Assembly: GCA_003278345.1 (NCBI GenBank)
Contig: QCFH01000011.1
Location: 1 to 53,049 of the forward strand
Source: Prochlorococcus sp. AG-363-C02
Lineage (GTDB): Bacteria; Cyanobacteriota; Cyanobacteriia; PCC-6307; Cyanobiaceae
Direction: 5' to 3'
DNA length: 53,049 nucleotides
The translations under genes were made by a program, and so were the position numbers. Within the stretch, counting starts at the first letter, position 1; each line of letters begins with the position of its first letter. The notes beneath the pieces are model-generated. The model did no database searches. It was not told the DNA's origin and was given only the letters and a program-made list of their open reading frames with translations. Below, piece by piece: positions 35,268 through 43,110 of this stretch.

Positions 35268-36353
35268 ATGCAACCTCAAGGGAATTTTGAAAGCAATGAA
35301 CAGAAATTAAAAAGGTCAGATTATTGGAATGGTTTAGAAGAAAAAAGGCAACAAAAGCTTCTTGACTATGTTTGCACTATAGATGCTTATTTAAAAGATT
35401 CTGCCTTATCTTCTATAAAAGATTTTGTAGAAGATGAAATAAAAAAAGTTGTAGCTCTTAAGCAACGCAAAAAAGAACATAAAGAAAAGTTAGAAGACTT
35501 TTTAACAGAAACTAACCTCAGTACGCAAGAAGCAACAAGAGAAAAAATCAGACTTGAAGCATTAGTAGAAGAAACTAAAATATTTGATGATAAATGCCTT
35601 CGTTTATTTAAAGATATTAGGAAAAATCATAGACTCAAGCCAAAAGATATTGATTTTTTACAAGAGCTATGTGAATTAGATAATATTGTTTTTGACAAAT
35701 ACTTTGAAGAAGTAAATGAACTGAACAATCCCTCGCTAAGTGTTCCTTATGTTTTTCATGAAGAACATAAAAATATTCATAAAGAACAAAAGAATAAGAT
35801 AGCTTCTGATGTTGATTATTCTAAGTGGATAAATTTATCTATGATAATTATATTTTCTTTTCTTGGGATAAGATTTATTATTGCGATTAAAGAAACTGTT
35901 GTTAATTATACTCCTAAAAACATAGAGCCATTCACATTAGGTCCCCTAACATTATCAATAGTTTTTCTAGTAATCATAGTATTATCAGCTTTTATAGCAT
36001 TTTCCTTTATCACATCAAAAGATGATGCTACATCGGAATCAAAGAAGGAGAGTAAAGAGACTTTATCTGATTATGAGGATGTGGAAATAGGGTGGGTTTA
36101 TCTAATTAAGAGCAAGGATCGATACAAAATTGGCCAGACTAAAGACTTGCTTCGTCGAATGAGAGAACTTAAAACTGCCGAAAGTAGTAATCACTTAATT
36201 TATGATGTAAAGTGCAAAAATTTTTTAGAACTAGAAAAAGAACTGCATGATCTATATGATGAATGTCGCTACCAAGGCTCAGAAATCTTCGATTTTAACT
36301 CCATACAATTAGACGAAGTTATAAAAATCATGAAAGAACGGTCGACGATTTAA
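35268..36353 (+). CDS. Membrane-anchored GIY-YIG (T5orf172-like) domain protein
   Basis: A 361-residue protein from ATG 35,268, 12 bases after AGGAGG (a GTG at 35,256 overlaps that site). Residues ~1-170 are charged coiled coil; two membrane helices follow (INLSMIIIFSFLGIRFIIAI, LGPLTLSIVFLVIIVLSAFI). The C-terminal ~90 residues are a GIY-YIG domain of the T5orf172/MUG113 kind: GWVYLIKSKDRYKIGQTKDL, the Arg in LRRMREL, and the late Glu in GSEIFDF. A nuclease tethered to the membrane is odd and could act on incoming DNA at the envelope (inference). It ends four bases inside a convergent methyltransferase gene. Confidence 0.72.
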   Translation: MQPQGNFESNEQKLKRSDYWNGLEEKRQQKLLDYVCTIDAYLKDSALSSIKDFVEDEIKKVVALKQRKKEHKEKLEDFLTETNLSTQEATREKIRLEALVEETKIFDDKCLRLFKDIRKNHRLKPKDIDFLQELCELDNIVFDKYFEEVNELNNPSLSVPYVFHEEHKNIHKEQKNKIASDVDYSKWINLSMIIIFSFLGIRFIIAIKETVVNYTPKNIEPFTLGPLTLSIVFLVIIVLSAFIAFSFITSKDDATSESKKESKETLSDYEDVEIGWVYLIKSKDRYKIGQTKDLLRRMRELKTAESSNHLIYDVKCKNFLELEKELHDLYDECRYQGSEIFDFNSIQLDEVIKIMKERSTI

Positions 36354-37012
36354 ATTTGTTTGTTTTTTAGGGTAATCACTTGATATTGAGATGTTGCTTT
36401 CTCGGATTCAACTGACTCATAGAAGACTTCAAAATACTCTTGTAATTTAGGAATCACAAAAGCTGCATCAGTATTCTGGAAAACACTTTGATCAAAGGTC
36501 TTGGCTAAATGAAACTTGCTTACTATTAATATGCTACCGCTTTTTTTGATGATTCTCTTGAACTCTTTTAAGTAGTCGTCTAAAGGATTAAGGAAATAAA
36601 TTACATTAATTAGAAGCAATTTATCAATACTATTTGTTTCAACTACATCACTTAAATCTTTTGCATCATTACCGATGATAGAAATATTTTGATCGCTAAA
36701 TTTTGAGTGAAGTACGTCTCTAAACTTTTTGCTTATTTCAATGGCATAGATCTTCCTAGGTGACCTTCTTATGATTTCTCTTAAAGCTTGTCCATTGCCA
36801 GAGCCTACTTCTACTACTACCTCACCCTTCTGAACGTCTAATTTTTTAACACTCCCCTCTACAACTTCCTGATTGTCGAACTGCATCACTTTTCTTGCGA
36901 TATATCCAATTAGGAAATCCTTAGGCTCCCTTAGATTTTTAGCCATTAATTTCGTATTTTTAATTCGCCTAAAAATGAAGAGCGTAAATTGATCTAAAAT
37001 ATTTTTTTTCAT
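36350..37012 (-). CDS. SAM-dependent class I methyltransferase
   Basis: A 220-residue protein. Motif I is GEVVVEVGSGNGQALREIIR, the acidic end of beta 2 is KIYAIEISKKF, motif III-IV region SIDKLLLINVIYFL. It resembles small-molecule or lipid methyltransferases rather than a DNA methylase (no NPPY/DPPY). ATG 37,012 follows the stop of the small gene by six bases; MAKNLREPKDFL at 36,946 is an alternative start similar to related methyltransferases. It is the last gene of a three-gene leftward operon. Confidence 0.78.
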   Translation of the reverse strand: MKKNILDQFTLFIFRRIKNTKLMAKNLREPKDFLIGYIARKVMQFDNQEVVEGSVKKLDVQKGEVVVEVGSGNGQALREIIRRSPRKIYAIEISKKFRDVLHSKFSDQNISIIGNDAKDLSDVVETNSIDKLLLINVIYFLNPLDDYLKEFKRIIKKSGSILIVSKFHLAKTFDQSVFQNTDAAFVIPKLQEYFEVFYESVESEKATSQYQVITLKNKQI

Positions 37013-37018
37013 TTTGCT

Positions 37019-37195
37019 TTATTGATCTTTACAACAAGCTTTTTCTTCGAGACTTTCCGCAATTCCTTTTAGAGTTTTTGCAATGTATTCATCAGGCCAT
37101 TTTTGTTCTGCTCTGATTTCCTCTACTGCAGTCATTACAGTCTCCCAGGCCGCTTGAACTTCATAAGGATCCTTAGGTGAGAATTGTTCAGCCAT
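37019..37195 (-). CDS. 58-residue acidic hypothetical protein
   Basis: MAEQFSPKDPYEVQAAWETV begins a helical acidic protein that ends EEKACCKDQ with adjacent Cys residues. Its ATG overlaps the end of the preceding 39-residue gene, and the methyltransferase follows by six bases. The segment PDEYIAKTLKGIAESLEE resembles the C-terminus of that upstream protein (PPQVIAEILRDYAERLDG), suggesting the two are related. Confidence 0.5.
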   Translation of the reverse strand: MAEQFSPKDPYEVQAAWETVMTAVEEIRAEQKWPDEYIAKTLKGIAESLEEKACCKDQ

Positions 37196-37307
37196 CTAGT
37201 CTCTCTGCATAATCTCGGAGGATTTCTGCAATTACTTGCGGTGGAATTTCTTCCTGAGCTTCCTTGCACAAGTCAAAGAACTGATCCATAAATTCTTTTC
37301 GTGTCAT
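37188..37307 (-). CDS. 39-residue acidic hypothetical protein
   Basis: MTRKEFMDQFFDLCKEAQEE then IPPQVIAEILRDYAERLDG. Helical, acidic. It overlaps the start of the 58-residue gene by eight bases. No known family; the coupled arrangement with two further genes is the main support for coding. Confidence 0.5.
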   Translation of the reverse strand: MTRKEFMDQFFDLCKEAQEEIPPQVIAEILRDYAERLDG

Positions 37308-37448
37308 TTGTCAAAAATAAATTCATTTCTTTCACCCTTATAGCTAAGTCTCAAGGAGAATTGTTCTAAGTGATTATTAATTGGGTTAGGAGTCATTATT
37401 CTTCTTCCTGATGTAGGTCACAATTGATTGATTTCTTTCACAAAAAGA

Positions 37449-37471
37449 CAAGGGGCCACCACAGCCCCTTG
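37449..37471. terminator. Hairpin terminator downstream of the coiled-coil gene
   Basis: CAAGGGGC and GCCCCTTG form a perfect 8-bp stem round a seven-base loop, with a TTTTTG run on the leftward side. It lies 63 bases after the stop of the leftward gene at 37.5 kb. Confidence 0.7.
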
Positions 37472-37533
37472 TCTTGTCCTCAGTGATCCCAATTATCCAG
37501 TATTAGTAATTTTTATGCTTTAACTGCTTCTTC

Positions 37534-37773
37534 CTAGGCTGGAGCTAGTGCTTTGAGCTCTTTCTTCAATTCAGTTTCACGTTCATCAAGGATTTTGATG
37601 CGTGATTGATAGTTAGCCTCAAGACGCTTGCGTGATTCCGTGAGGTTATCGAGTTCCTCTTGATGCTGTCTTTGCTTAAGTTCCTCTAGTTGACTATCAG
37701 AGACGACATAAACAGTCCGATGAGGAGTAAAGAAAGAATCAGAAAAGAAGCTATCAAAAAGTGACGTATACAT
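37534..37773 (-). CDS. Small coiled-coil protein
   Basis: A 79-residue protein from ATG 37,773 (open to 37,794). The N-terminus MYTSLFDSFFSDSFFTPHRT is Phe-rich, followed by VYVVSDSQLEELKQRQHQEE and a long heptad-type helix up to KKELKALAPA. The F-rich head plus coiled coil recalls short stress-induced proteins found in Prochlorococcus islands. Function unknown. A hairpin ACCGAA...TTCGGT lies upstream at 37,836-37,855. Confidence 0.55.
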   Translation of the reverse strand: MYTSLFDSFFSDSFFTPHRTVYVVSDSQLEELKQRQHQEELDNLTESRKRLEANYQSRIKILDERETELKKELKALAPA

Positions 37774-38051
37774 GGTGACTTTTGCGAAGTACATAACTAC
37801 TTTGCACCGAGTTGTTCTAATCTAGAAGGAGGTAAACCGAAATTTTCTATTCGGTGTCTACTACTCAGATCGGTTGCCACTACTATAATATTGGGTTTGC
37901 CGAAAGTAGGAATACCAGTCATCTAGACCACCGGCATTGATCTGCATAACGTTGATAGATTTGTGCATATCCTTAAGGTTCCTAAGGGATTTTTGCGAAA
38001 AGCTAATTACAAATCTGGATCTTCACTCGTATTAACTCCGTTGATTGATTG

Positions 38052-38255
38052 CTAGACATAAGCACTACCTTCTAGTTCTTGATCATTGACTTTATCTTCT
38101 TTGATGAGATTCCTCATTTTTTTTAAGAGTTTCACCTCTAACTCATAATCTCCACACCATAAGGCATATTTCCTTAACTCCTTAAGTTCACAAAAACTTA
38201 GTTTCTCCAATCCTTTTTCTTTATAGATGGATATGATTTCTTGAAGATTATCCAT
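38052..38255 (-). CDS. 67-residue hypothetical protein
   Basis: Begins MDNLQEIISIYKEKGLEKLS and contains FCELKELRKYALWCGDYELE. Helical, with a weak TPR-like or HTH-like pattern. No close neighbours in operon. Coding is supported by length and composition only. Confidence 0.45.
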   Translation of the reverse strand: MDNLQEIISIYKEKGLEKLSFCELKELRKYALWCGDYELEVKLLKKMRNLIKEDKVNDQELEGSAYV

Positions 38256-38677
38256 AAGTTTCAGTTAAACATCTGTCCCCAGTTGTCTTTGTGCTGCATT
38301 AACTCTTCAGCGGTTGGCCTATATCGTCTCATGGGGCCATCTTTTCGAGGGCTACCATCTTTTTGGTTCCTTTTTGATATTCAGAATGGTCATGTGCAAG
38401 CGTAGGACTCTTTATATCCCAACTAAAAAGGAAGGGAATTATGATGGAAAGGTTGATATTTAGTGGAATTTGACGATAAAAAAGAAATATTTAACTCTCA
38501 TGTAGAAAAGGCTACTAAAGAATATTTCACTGGAAAATTTGGTTAATTAAACACCTAATATTTTTAAATTAAATATGATGATTCTTATGTGAATAGTAAG
38601 AAAGTAATCTTTCTTTTTACTAGTAAATGTATGCATAGATACATGACAAATCATATCTAAGATGGTTGAATATAAAT
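38256..38677. other. Stretch with possible very short reading frames
   Basis: A leftward frame at 38,261-38,332 reads MRRYRPTAEELMQHKDNWGQ and is open somewhat further upstream without a clear start; it looks protein-like but is only 23 residues. A rightward GTG frame near 38,464 of 27 codons is weaker. No repeat or RNA gene seen. Confidence 0.35.
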
Positions 38678-38830
38678 ATGAGGATAGAAAAGAAAACTCT
38701 CACAAAGAGAGAAACCGAATTTAAAGGAGCCCAGAGAGGTTACGCAAAAATCAATGTTGTTGATGTTGCTATAGAGGCAAGTGGGCAAAGGAAGAGATAT
38801 CTTCGATCTCTAGTAGAGGAATGTTCTTAG
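38678..38830 (+). CDS. 50-residue basic hypothetical protein
   Basis: MRIEKKTLTKRETEFKGAQR, then INVVDVAIEASGQRKRYLRS. Basic and helical at the end. It has no strong ribosome binding site. It is the last rightward frame before the porin gene. Tentative; function unknown. Confidence 0.4.
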   Translation: MRIEKKTLTKRETEFKGAQRGYAKINVVDVAIEASGQRKRYLRSLVEECS

Positions 38831-39090
38831 TCTTAATCAGACAAAGGTAATATCTTTCAATTTGATATTTAGCTTTTAAAAACTAAAAAGAAGGATTTTC
38901 TGCTTTGGTTCGCATGAATCTAAGGGAACATAAAGGAGATCAAATTGAAGAGATAATCGTTCGAGGGCATCACATCTTCTCCTTTTCTTTTCAGCTCTTG
39001 ATGTGATGACCATGCCCCTTAAAGGCAATATCAATATCCCTATTAATCCAATTTTAACTACTTAATTCGTTGTTTTTTAATTGCTAATAA
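38831..39090. other. Intergenic stretch with long stem-loop
   Basis: CATCACATC at 38,968-38,976 pairs perfectly with GATGTGATG at 39,000-39,008, with GGG and CCC further out, forming a 9-bp stem with a 23-base pyrimidine-rich loop. The T-run needed for a terminator is absent. It may be an RNA element or a protein-binding site. No gene otherwise, apart from a doubtful 30-codon frame that overlaps it. Confidence 0.4.
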
Positions 39091-39124
39091 AAAGGAATGC
39101 TCTTTAGTAAGAGCACTCCTTTTT
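39091..39124. terminator. Bidirectional terminator after the porin gene
   Basis: AAAGGAATGCTCTT-TAGT-AAGAGCACTCCTTT, a long nearly perfect stem (one mismatch) with flanking A and T runs. It lies 34 bases after the leftward porin gene. Confidence 0.85.
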
Positions 39125-39157
39125 GTCAGATTCTTATGTCTAAAAGTACTTGTTAGA

Positions 39158-40411
39158 TTAGAACTTGAAAGTTGTTTTAACTACAGCTCCTAAATAATCG
39201 TCATGCCCAGTAGCTGCTCCATCACTTATATCCTGTGCACCGAAGATAGCAGGGGTGACAGTCATTCCATCATTAATCGAGACGTCATAATAGACTTCCC
39301 ATTGCAGACCAGACTTGGCTCCATCATCAGCACCGCCTCTTATTGAGCTAGCTATTGTTGGAGACATAACTGCTGCTGCAAGTTTGTTGCCATCTTGGAA
39401 TGCATCTTTCCAAGTTAAGCCAGCCATCCACATGCTCTGCTTTTCAGTTTCAGTACCAGTAGTTGTATTATCTACATCCATTTGATCTAGTCCGACCTGA
39501 ATAGAAGGAACAATTCCAGTTTCTTCTGGCTTCCAATAACCTCTTAGGCCTAATCCTCTAGAATCGCCTGTGGTAGTACCTCCTTGAGTACTTGAACTAT
39601 TTGCTGCCCAGTCTCTACAAGTAGTATCAGACCTGCATATGTTCTGAGCATAAGCTAGAGATACCTGCATCCTAGGAGAACCATAACCAACTTTAGACAG
39701 CCATTTCCCTTGTGACTCGTCAGTTAAAATTCCCCGAGTAGAATCGTCTCCACCGCTTGCAGCATAATTGGTAGCAACTTCCCATCTAAAATCAGATTTG
39801 CTTTCTGTAGGCTGAACCCAAGCAACGCCAAATCCAGGAGATGTACTAGAACCGTAAACAGGCCCGTTTCCACCTAAGTCAAAAGATTTTAGTAATGGCT
39901 TATAGATAGAAGGTTTACTAGCAACCATGGAGGAATTTTCAATCCTTGGACCAGCCCAAACTTTGAATTGCCCTACTGGGAATTCATACCAAATTTTGTC
40001 TACTTGGATAGCATTAGTACTATTATGAGCATCTTTAAGGTGAGTGTTATAAGCTGTGTTCTCCCATGGTGTATTAGCCATATCGCCTGCTTTTAAGCGT
40101 GTGTATAACTTATCTTCACCAGTAAAACTTGTTTTGATGTTGTACTGAACCACATAACCTGAAGTAAGCTTATCGCCCATATCAGCGCCAGCTACATCGT
40201 CATCTAGATTGATGGCACCAACGTTGAAAACAACTTTTCCGCTAAGTTTTGTAGTTGTCTCAAAATCGTCGAATTGACCAGCATAAAGGTCTTCGGCAAC
40301 AACATCTGAAGTTTTACCTTCATTAATGTTTAGCTCATTTGCAGTAGCAGCGACTGGTGCTATAAGACCAAGCGCAGCAGGTGCTATCAGCAATTGCTGA
40401 AAAAGTTTCAT
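39158..40411 (-). CDS. Outer-membrane porin (Prochlorococcus phosphate-cluster type)
   Basis: A 417-residue protein. Signal peptide MKLFQQLLIAPAALGLIAPV, cut near ATA-NEL. Many alternating beta strands follow (TTKLSGKVVFNVGAI, GQFKVWAGPRIENSS, TPAIFGAQDIS) and the C-terminus ends VVKTTFKF, with the terminal aromatic used for outer-membrane assembly. No SLH domain is seen between signal and barrel, unlike SomA/B. ATG 40,411 is chosen: GAGGA lies eight bases upstream. Porins stand beside pstS in known Prochlorococcus phosphate clusters, so it probably serves phosphate entry. Confidence 0.82.
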   Translation of the reverse strand: MKLFQQLLIAPAALGLIAPVAATANELNINEGKTSDVVAEDLYAGQFDDFETTTKLSGKVVFNVGAINLDDDVAGADMGDKLTSGYVVQYNIKTSFTGEDKLYTRLKAGDMANTPWENTAYNTHLKDAHNSTNAIQVDKIWYEFPVGQFKVWAGPRIENSSMVASKPSIYKPLLKSFDLGGNGPVYGSSTSPGFGVAWVQPTESKSDFRWEVATNYAASGGDDSTRGILTDESQGKWLSKVGYGSPRMQVSLAYAQNICRSDTTCRDWAANSSSTQGGTTTGDSRGLGLRGYWKPEETGIVPSIQVGLDQMDVDNTTTGTETEKQSMWMAGLTWKDAFQDGNKLAAAVMSPTIASSIRGGADDGAKSGLQWEVYYDVSINDGMTVTPAIFGAQDISDGAATGHDDYLGAVVKTTFKF

Positions 40412-40572
40412 TTTAGGATTCCTCACAGATAACCCAATAAGTGGGCAATTAAATAGTAAACAACTCTAGTCAAGTAAAAAGTATGTCTAAACACATGTGC
40501 TATGTATAATTTAATACCTCTAATAAAAAAAGAACTAATGACAAAACTCTCGAGATGTAGTAGAAAATAACT

Positions 40573-40690
40573 GCGACACTCCTCACACAATTGTCGCTAG
40601 GCGTTACTCTTTGAGGGCGCCTTTTTCATGCCTTTTTTGATTTATCTAGCTCTGTTGTTATAAGGAGTATTAGCAGCCAAACTGTCTGCA
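40573..40690 (-). repeat. Inverted partial copy of the element's left end
   Basis: Read leftward: the last ~13 codons of the TerS-like gene (encoding GLAANTPYNNRAR), then the AGGCG...CGCCT hairpin with T-run and the palindrome GCGACA-N13-TGTCGC. The same order occurs rightward at 29,495-29,799, except that the internal terminator and ~180 bases are missing here. Evidence of a second, degraded left end. Confidence 0.8.
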
Positions 40691-40771
40691 GATCCTTTAT
40701 GGTTAAAACTATTTGGTTGGGCTATTGAAAGACCTAAACCACTGCCTATACTTACGATAATTGTTCTGCAT

Positions 40772-40802
40772 AAAAAAAGAGAGTTGTAAAACTCTCTCTT
40801 AT
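40772..40802. terminator. Bidirectional hairpin terminator
   Basis: AGAGAGTT-GTAA-AACTCTCT, perfect 8-bp stem preceded by seven A. It lies just beyond the short leftward frame at 40.8 kb. Confidence 0.75.
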
Positions 40803-40814
40803 TAATTTGGTAAT

Positions 40815-40949
40815 TTAATCAAAAAACATTCCGTCTACTGAGAGCTTTCTTCTTGTCTCTGGTGAGCGATTTTGCTTCCAGTAGAAGATCATCCTAAAGG
40901 TAGGAGTTATTGGAAACAGTATCCAATCAATTAATGGTTTTTGTTTCAT
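40815..40949 (-). CDS. 44-residue basic hypothetical protein (tentative)
   Basis: MKQKPLIDWILFPITPTFRM then IFYWKQNRSPETRRKLSVDG. Hydrophobic first half, basic second half. It lies between two hairpin terminators, downstream of pstS. No ribosome binding site is visible; coding is uncertain. Confidence 0.35.
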   Translation of the reverse strand: MKQKPLIDWILFPITPTFRMIFYWKQNRSPETRRKLSVDGMFFD

Positions 40950-40960
40950 TGTTTTGATAA

Positions 40961-40988
40961 AAAGAGGAGTTACAAACCCCTCTTTTTA
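40961..40988. terminator. Terminator downstream of pstS
   Basis: AAAGAGGAGT-TACAA-ACCCCTCTTT with T-runs on both sides, one mismatch. It ends 32 bases after the pstS stop. Confidence 0.8.
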
Positions 40989-41019
40989 ATTTGGAAATTT
41001 AATAAAGCTTTTGCTTAAA

Positions 41020-42006
41020 TTACTTCCCAATCCTGTTGACAGCTGAACGAGATTTTTTAAGGATGTCTCCTTTAAGAGGAACGAAGCCTAAAGTTGGAGC
41101 TTTAGCTTGAGCCTTATCACTGAGAAGATAGTTTAGTGATTCTTGTATGGCTTTTGTTTTAGAGCCATTACCAGTCTCATAAGCAAGGATCCAAGTTAAA
41201 GTAGCAATTGGATATGCCCCTCTAGCTGTTGGATTCGGGTTTTTACCAGCTAAATTTCGATCCAGAGTGATACCATTTAGAGCCTTTGCACCAGCTTCTG
41301 TTGATGGCTTAAGAAATTCACCAGAAAGATTTTGCAAGGCAGCTGCTTGAATTACTCCTTTGATATATGACTGGTTTACATAACCTATCGTTCCTGGAGT
41401 GTTGCGAATTAATCCTGCAACTCCAGCATTTCCTTTGCCACCAATGCCAACAGGCCAATTAACTGATTTACCTGTTCCTAAAGTCCATGTATTAGAAAAA
41501 GCTTGCATTGAGTTAGTAAAAGCTTTCGTTGTGCCAGAACCGTCAGAACGGTGTGCCCAGGTTAGTTTGCCTGCAGGGCATCCAAGCTCACTCCAGTTTT
41601 GAATTTTTCCCATAGCAACACGAACTGCTTGCTCTTGGGTGAGCTTAAGGTCGCAATCGTAGTTGTAGCCAAAGGCAATGGTTCCTCCGACCATTGGAAT
41701 CTGAACAAGACCACGGGTTACTTTTGCAATGTCCTTTGCCTTCATTGGATCGTCAGAGGCTCCAAAGTCAACTGTTTCATCAATGAAAGCTTTACGCCCG
41801 GAACCAGAGCCAACTGCTTGATAGTTAACCCTAGGTCCATTCTTGTCAGCTAGATCAGCAAACCAACGTGTGTAGATCTTTGCTGGGAAAGAAGCACCTG
41901 CACCACTAAGACGTACATTGGAATTGTTTGATGAGCTGCAGGCTGAAATGCCAGCACCTAAAACAATCGCTGAGGAGAGAAGAAGAGCCTTCTTGGAGAA
42001 GGACAT
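41020..42006 (-). CDS. pstS: Phosphate ABC transporter substrate-binding protein
   Basis: A 328-residue lipoprotein-like binding protein. Signal MSFSKKALLLSSAIVLGAGI ends at a lipobox-like ISACSS. The phosphate-binding loops are GAGASFPAKIYTRWFADL, DFGASDDPMKAKD and AHRSDGSGTTKAFT, all typical of PstS. It binds phosphate for PstCAB, which is not in the window. The SphX/PstS split cannot be decided. Its promoter region holds ATCAA-N6-TTGAT, the same operator seen at arsR; no Pho box was recognised, and phoB/phoR are absent from the element. Confidence 0.93.
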   Translation of the reverse strand: MSFSKKALLLSSAIVLGAGISACSSSNNSNVRLSGAGASFPAKIYTRWFADLADKNGPRVNYQAVGSGSGRKAFIDETVDFGASDDPMKAKDIAKVTRGLVQIPMVGGTIAFGYNYDCDLKLTQEQAVRVAMGKIQNWSELGCPAGKLTWAHRSDGSGTTKAFTNSMQAFSNTWTLGTGKSVNWPVGIGGKGNAGVAGLIRNTPGTIGYVNQSYIKGVIQAAALQNLSGEFLKPSTEAGAKALNGITLDRNLAGKNPNPTARGAYPIATLTWILAYETGNGSKTKAIQESLNYLLSDKAQAKAPTLGFVPLKGDILKKSRSAVNRIGK

Positions 42007-42052
42007 ATTAAAAGCAAGAATTTCAATCTAACTCTAAACAATAAATATTGAT

Positions 42053-42074
42053 TTAATCAAGTATTCTTGATTAA
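42053..42074. promoter_or_regulatory. ArsR-type operator upstream of pstS
   Basis: TTAATCAAG-TATT-CTTGATTAA, a perfect 9+9 inverted repeat 47 bases before the pstS start codon. Its core ATCAA-N6-TTGAT equals the two repeats in the gap/arsR interval and the palindrome before ptrA. Confidence 0.75.
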
Positions 42075-42112
42075 TGTATTTCAAATACTGCCTTTTCAAG
42101 ACATACTGGCAG

Positions 42113-42307
42113 CTATTCAGAGGTACTTTCGTTCCGTATGTCCTCGAGTCTTATATCGCTTAACCCTTGTATTAATTGCCAAGCGCATTCGCCACTAACC
42201 ATGTGCCTGTCACAGAAATCCCTAACGACGCCATCAAGAATCACTGTAAGCTTCGCAGCTTGCTGTAAAAGCTCATCGGATTCTTTCCATTCCATAGAAC
42301 CATGCAT
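42113..42307 (-). CDS. 64-residue hypothetical protein of the phosphate/arsenate cluster
   Basis: Begins MHGSMEWKESDELLQQAAKL; a second in-frame ATG at 42,295 (MEWKESDE) is possible. A helical protein with two Cys (RDFCDRH, GECAWQ) and acidic tail. It is divergent from ptrA, and a perfect 28-bp palindrome with the ArsR-type core begins 11 bases upstream. Function unknown; similar small genes occur in Prochlorococcus phosphate clusters as I recall. Confidence 0.5.
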   Translation of the reverse strand: MHGSMEWKESDELLQQAAKLTVILDGVVRDFCDRHMVSGECAWQLIQGLSDIRLEDIRNESTSE

Positions 42308-42317
42308 AATGTGTATT

Positions 42318-42345
42318 CATCATATCAATAATTATTGATATGATG
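42318..42345. promoter_or_regulatory. Perfect 28-bp palindrome with ArsR-type core
   Basis: CATCATATCAATAA followed by its exact reverse complement. The centre is ATCAA-TAATTA-TTGAT. It lies between the divergent 64-residue gene and ptrA, so a bound regulator would block both. Confidence 0.8.
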
Positions 42346-42375
42346 ATATGGTCTTATAGAAATAGCCAGTAAAAA

Positions 42376-43026
42376 GTGGATTTAGCTAATGGCTCCGTTA
42401 TAGATAGGGCGGAGCTGGCTCTCCCTCAAAAGTCTCAAGAGTTTGGCTTATCGCAATTTTTGAGAACAAGCTTTGCTAGAACTAATATTGTTCGTATTTC
42501 CAAAGATAAACATATTCCTTGGATTAAAGGCAACATCTGGATTGTTGTTAATGGCTTTATTAAATTACGAGCGCTAAATGATAATGGTGAGGAATTAATT
42601 CTTGGTTTTCTTGGGCCAAACCATGTGTTTGGAGAGCCTATTTCTTTGATTGACGAATGCGACCCATATGCTTTGGCTGACTCTAAGCTACTTAGCTTGT
42701 CTGTTAAAGAAGCATATAAATCTCCATCTATGGCTATAGCGATTATGGAGTCGCTTTCATTACGCAATCGTTATACAGAATTGAATTTGGCTGTTTTAGT
42801 AGAAAAGAAGGTCGAAGAAAAGGTTAAAAGATTCCTTGAATTGATTGCTACTGAGTATGGCAAGCCATTGGATGGGGGATTGATGATTGAGTTCAAGATT
42901 ACTCACCAAGATATAGCTAATGCTATAGGTTCAACTCGTGTAACTGTTACAAGAATTTTGTCCAAACTACAGGAAGATTATTGGTTAACAAAAACAAATG
43001 GAGGTTTTTTTATTATTGCTTCTTAA
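42376..43026 (+). CDS. ptrA: CRP/FNR family regulator (PtrA-type)
   Basis: A 216-residue protein with an N-terminal cNMP-like beta barrel (IWIVVNGFIKLRALNDNGEE, LGFLGPNHVFGEPISLID) and C-terminal HTH (ITHQDIANAIGSTRVTVTRI). It resembles PtrA, the NtcA-like phosphate-cluster regulator of Prochlorococcus. The recognition helix has R-V-x-x-x-R as in NtcA, not R-E-x-x-x-R as in CRP, so it should prefer GTA-N8-TAC sites. The start is GTG 42,376; no Shine-Dalgarno sequence is obvious. Confidence 0.78.
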   Translation: MDLANGSVIDRAELALPQKSQEFGLSQFLRTSFARTNIVRISKDKHIPWIKGNIWIVVNGFIKLRALNDNGEELILGFLGPNHVFGEPISLIDECDPYALADSKLLSLSVKEAYKSPSMAIAIMESLSLRNRYTELNLAVLVEKKVEEKVKRFLELIATEYGKPLDGGLMIEFKITHQDIANAIGSTRVTVTRILSKLQEDYWLTKTNGGFFIIAS

Positions 43027-43110
43027 ATACATATTTGTTTTATCGAACGACTCTCTTTAGTAAATCTTGCGGTCACTTTCAATCACATAATGTCAGATTA
43101 AAAAGTAAAA

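Noticed and set aside
36350-37012. Restriction-modification DNA methylase paired with the nuclease-like proteins
   Set aside because: It has a class I SAM motif but no DPPY/NPPY catalytic motif or target-recognition region; more like a small-molecule methyltransferase, and it is on the opposite strand.
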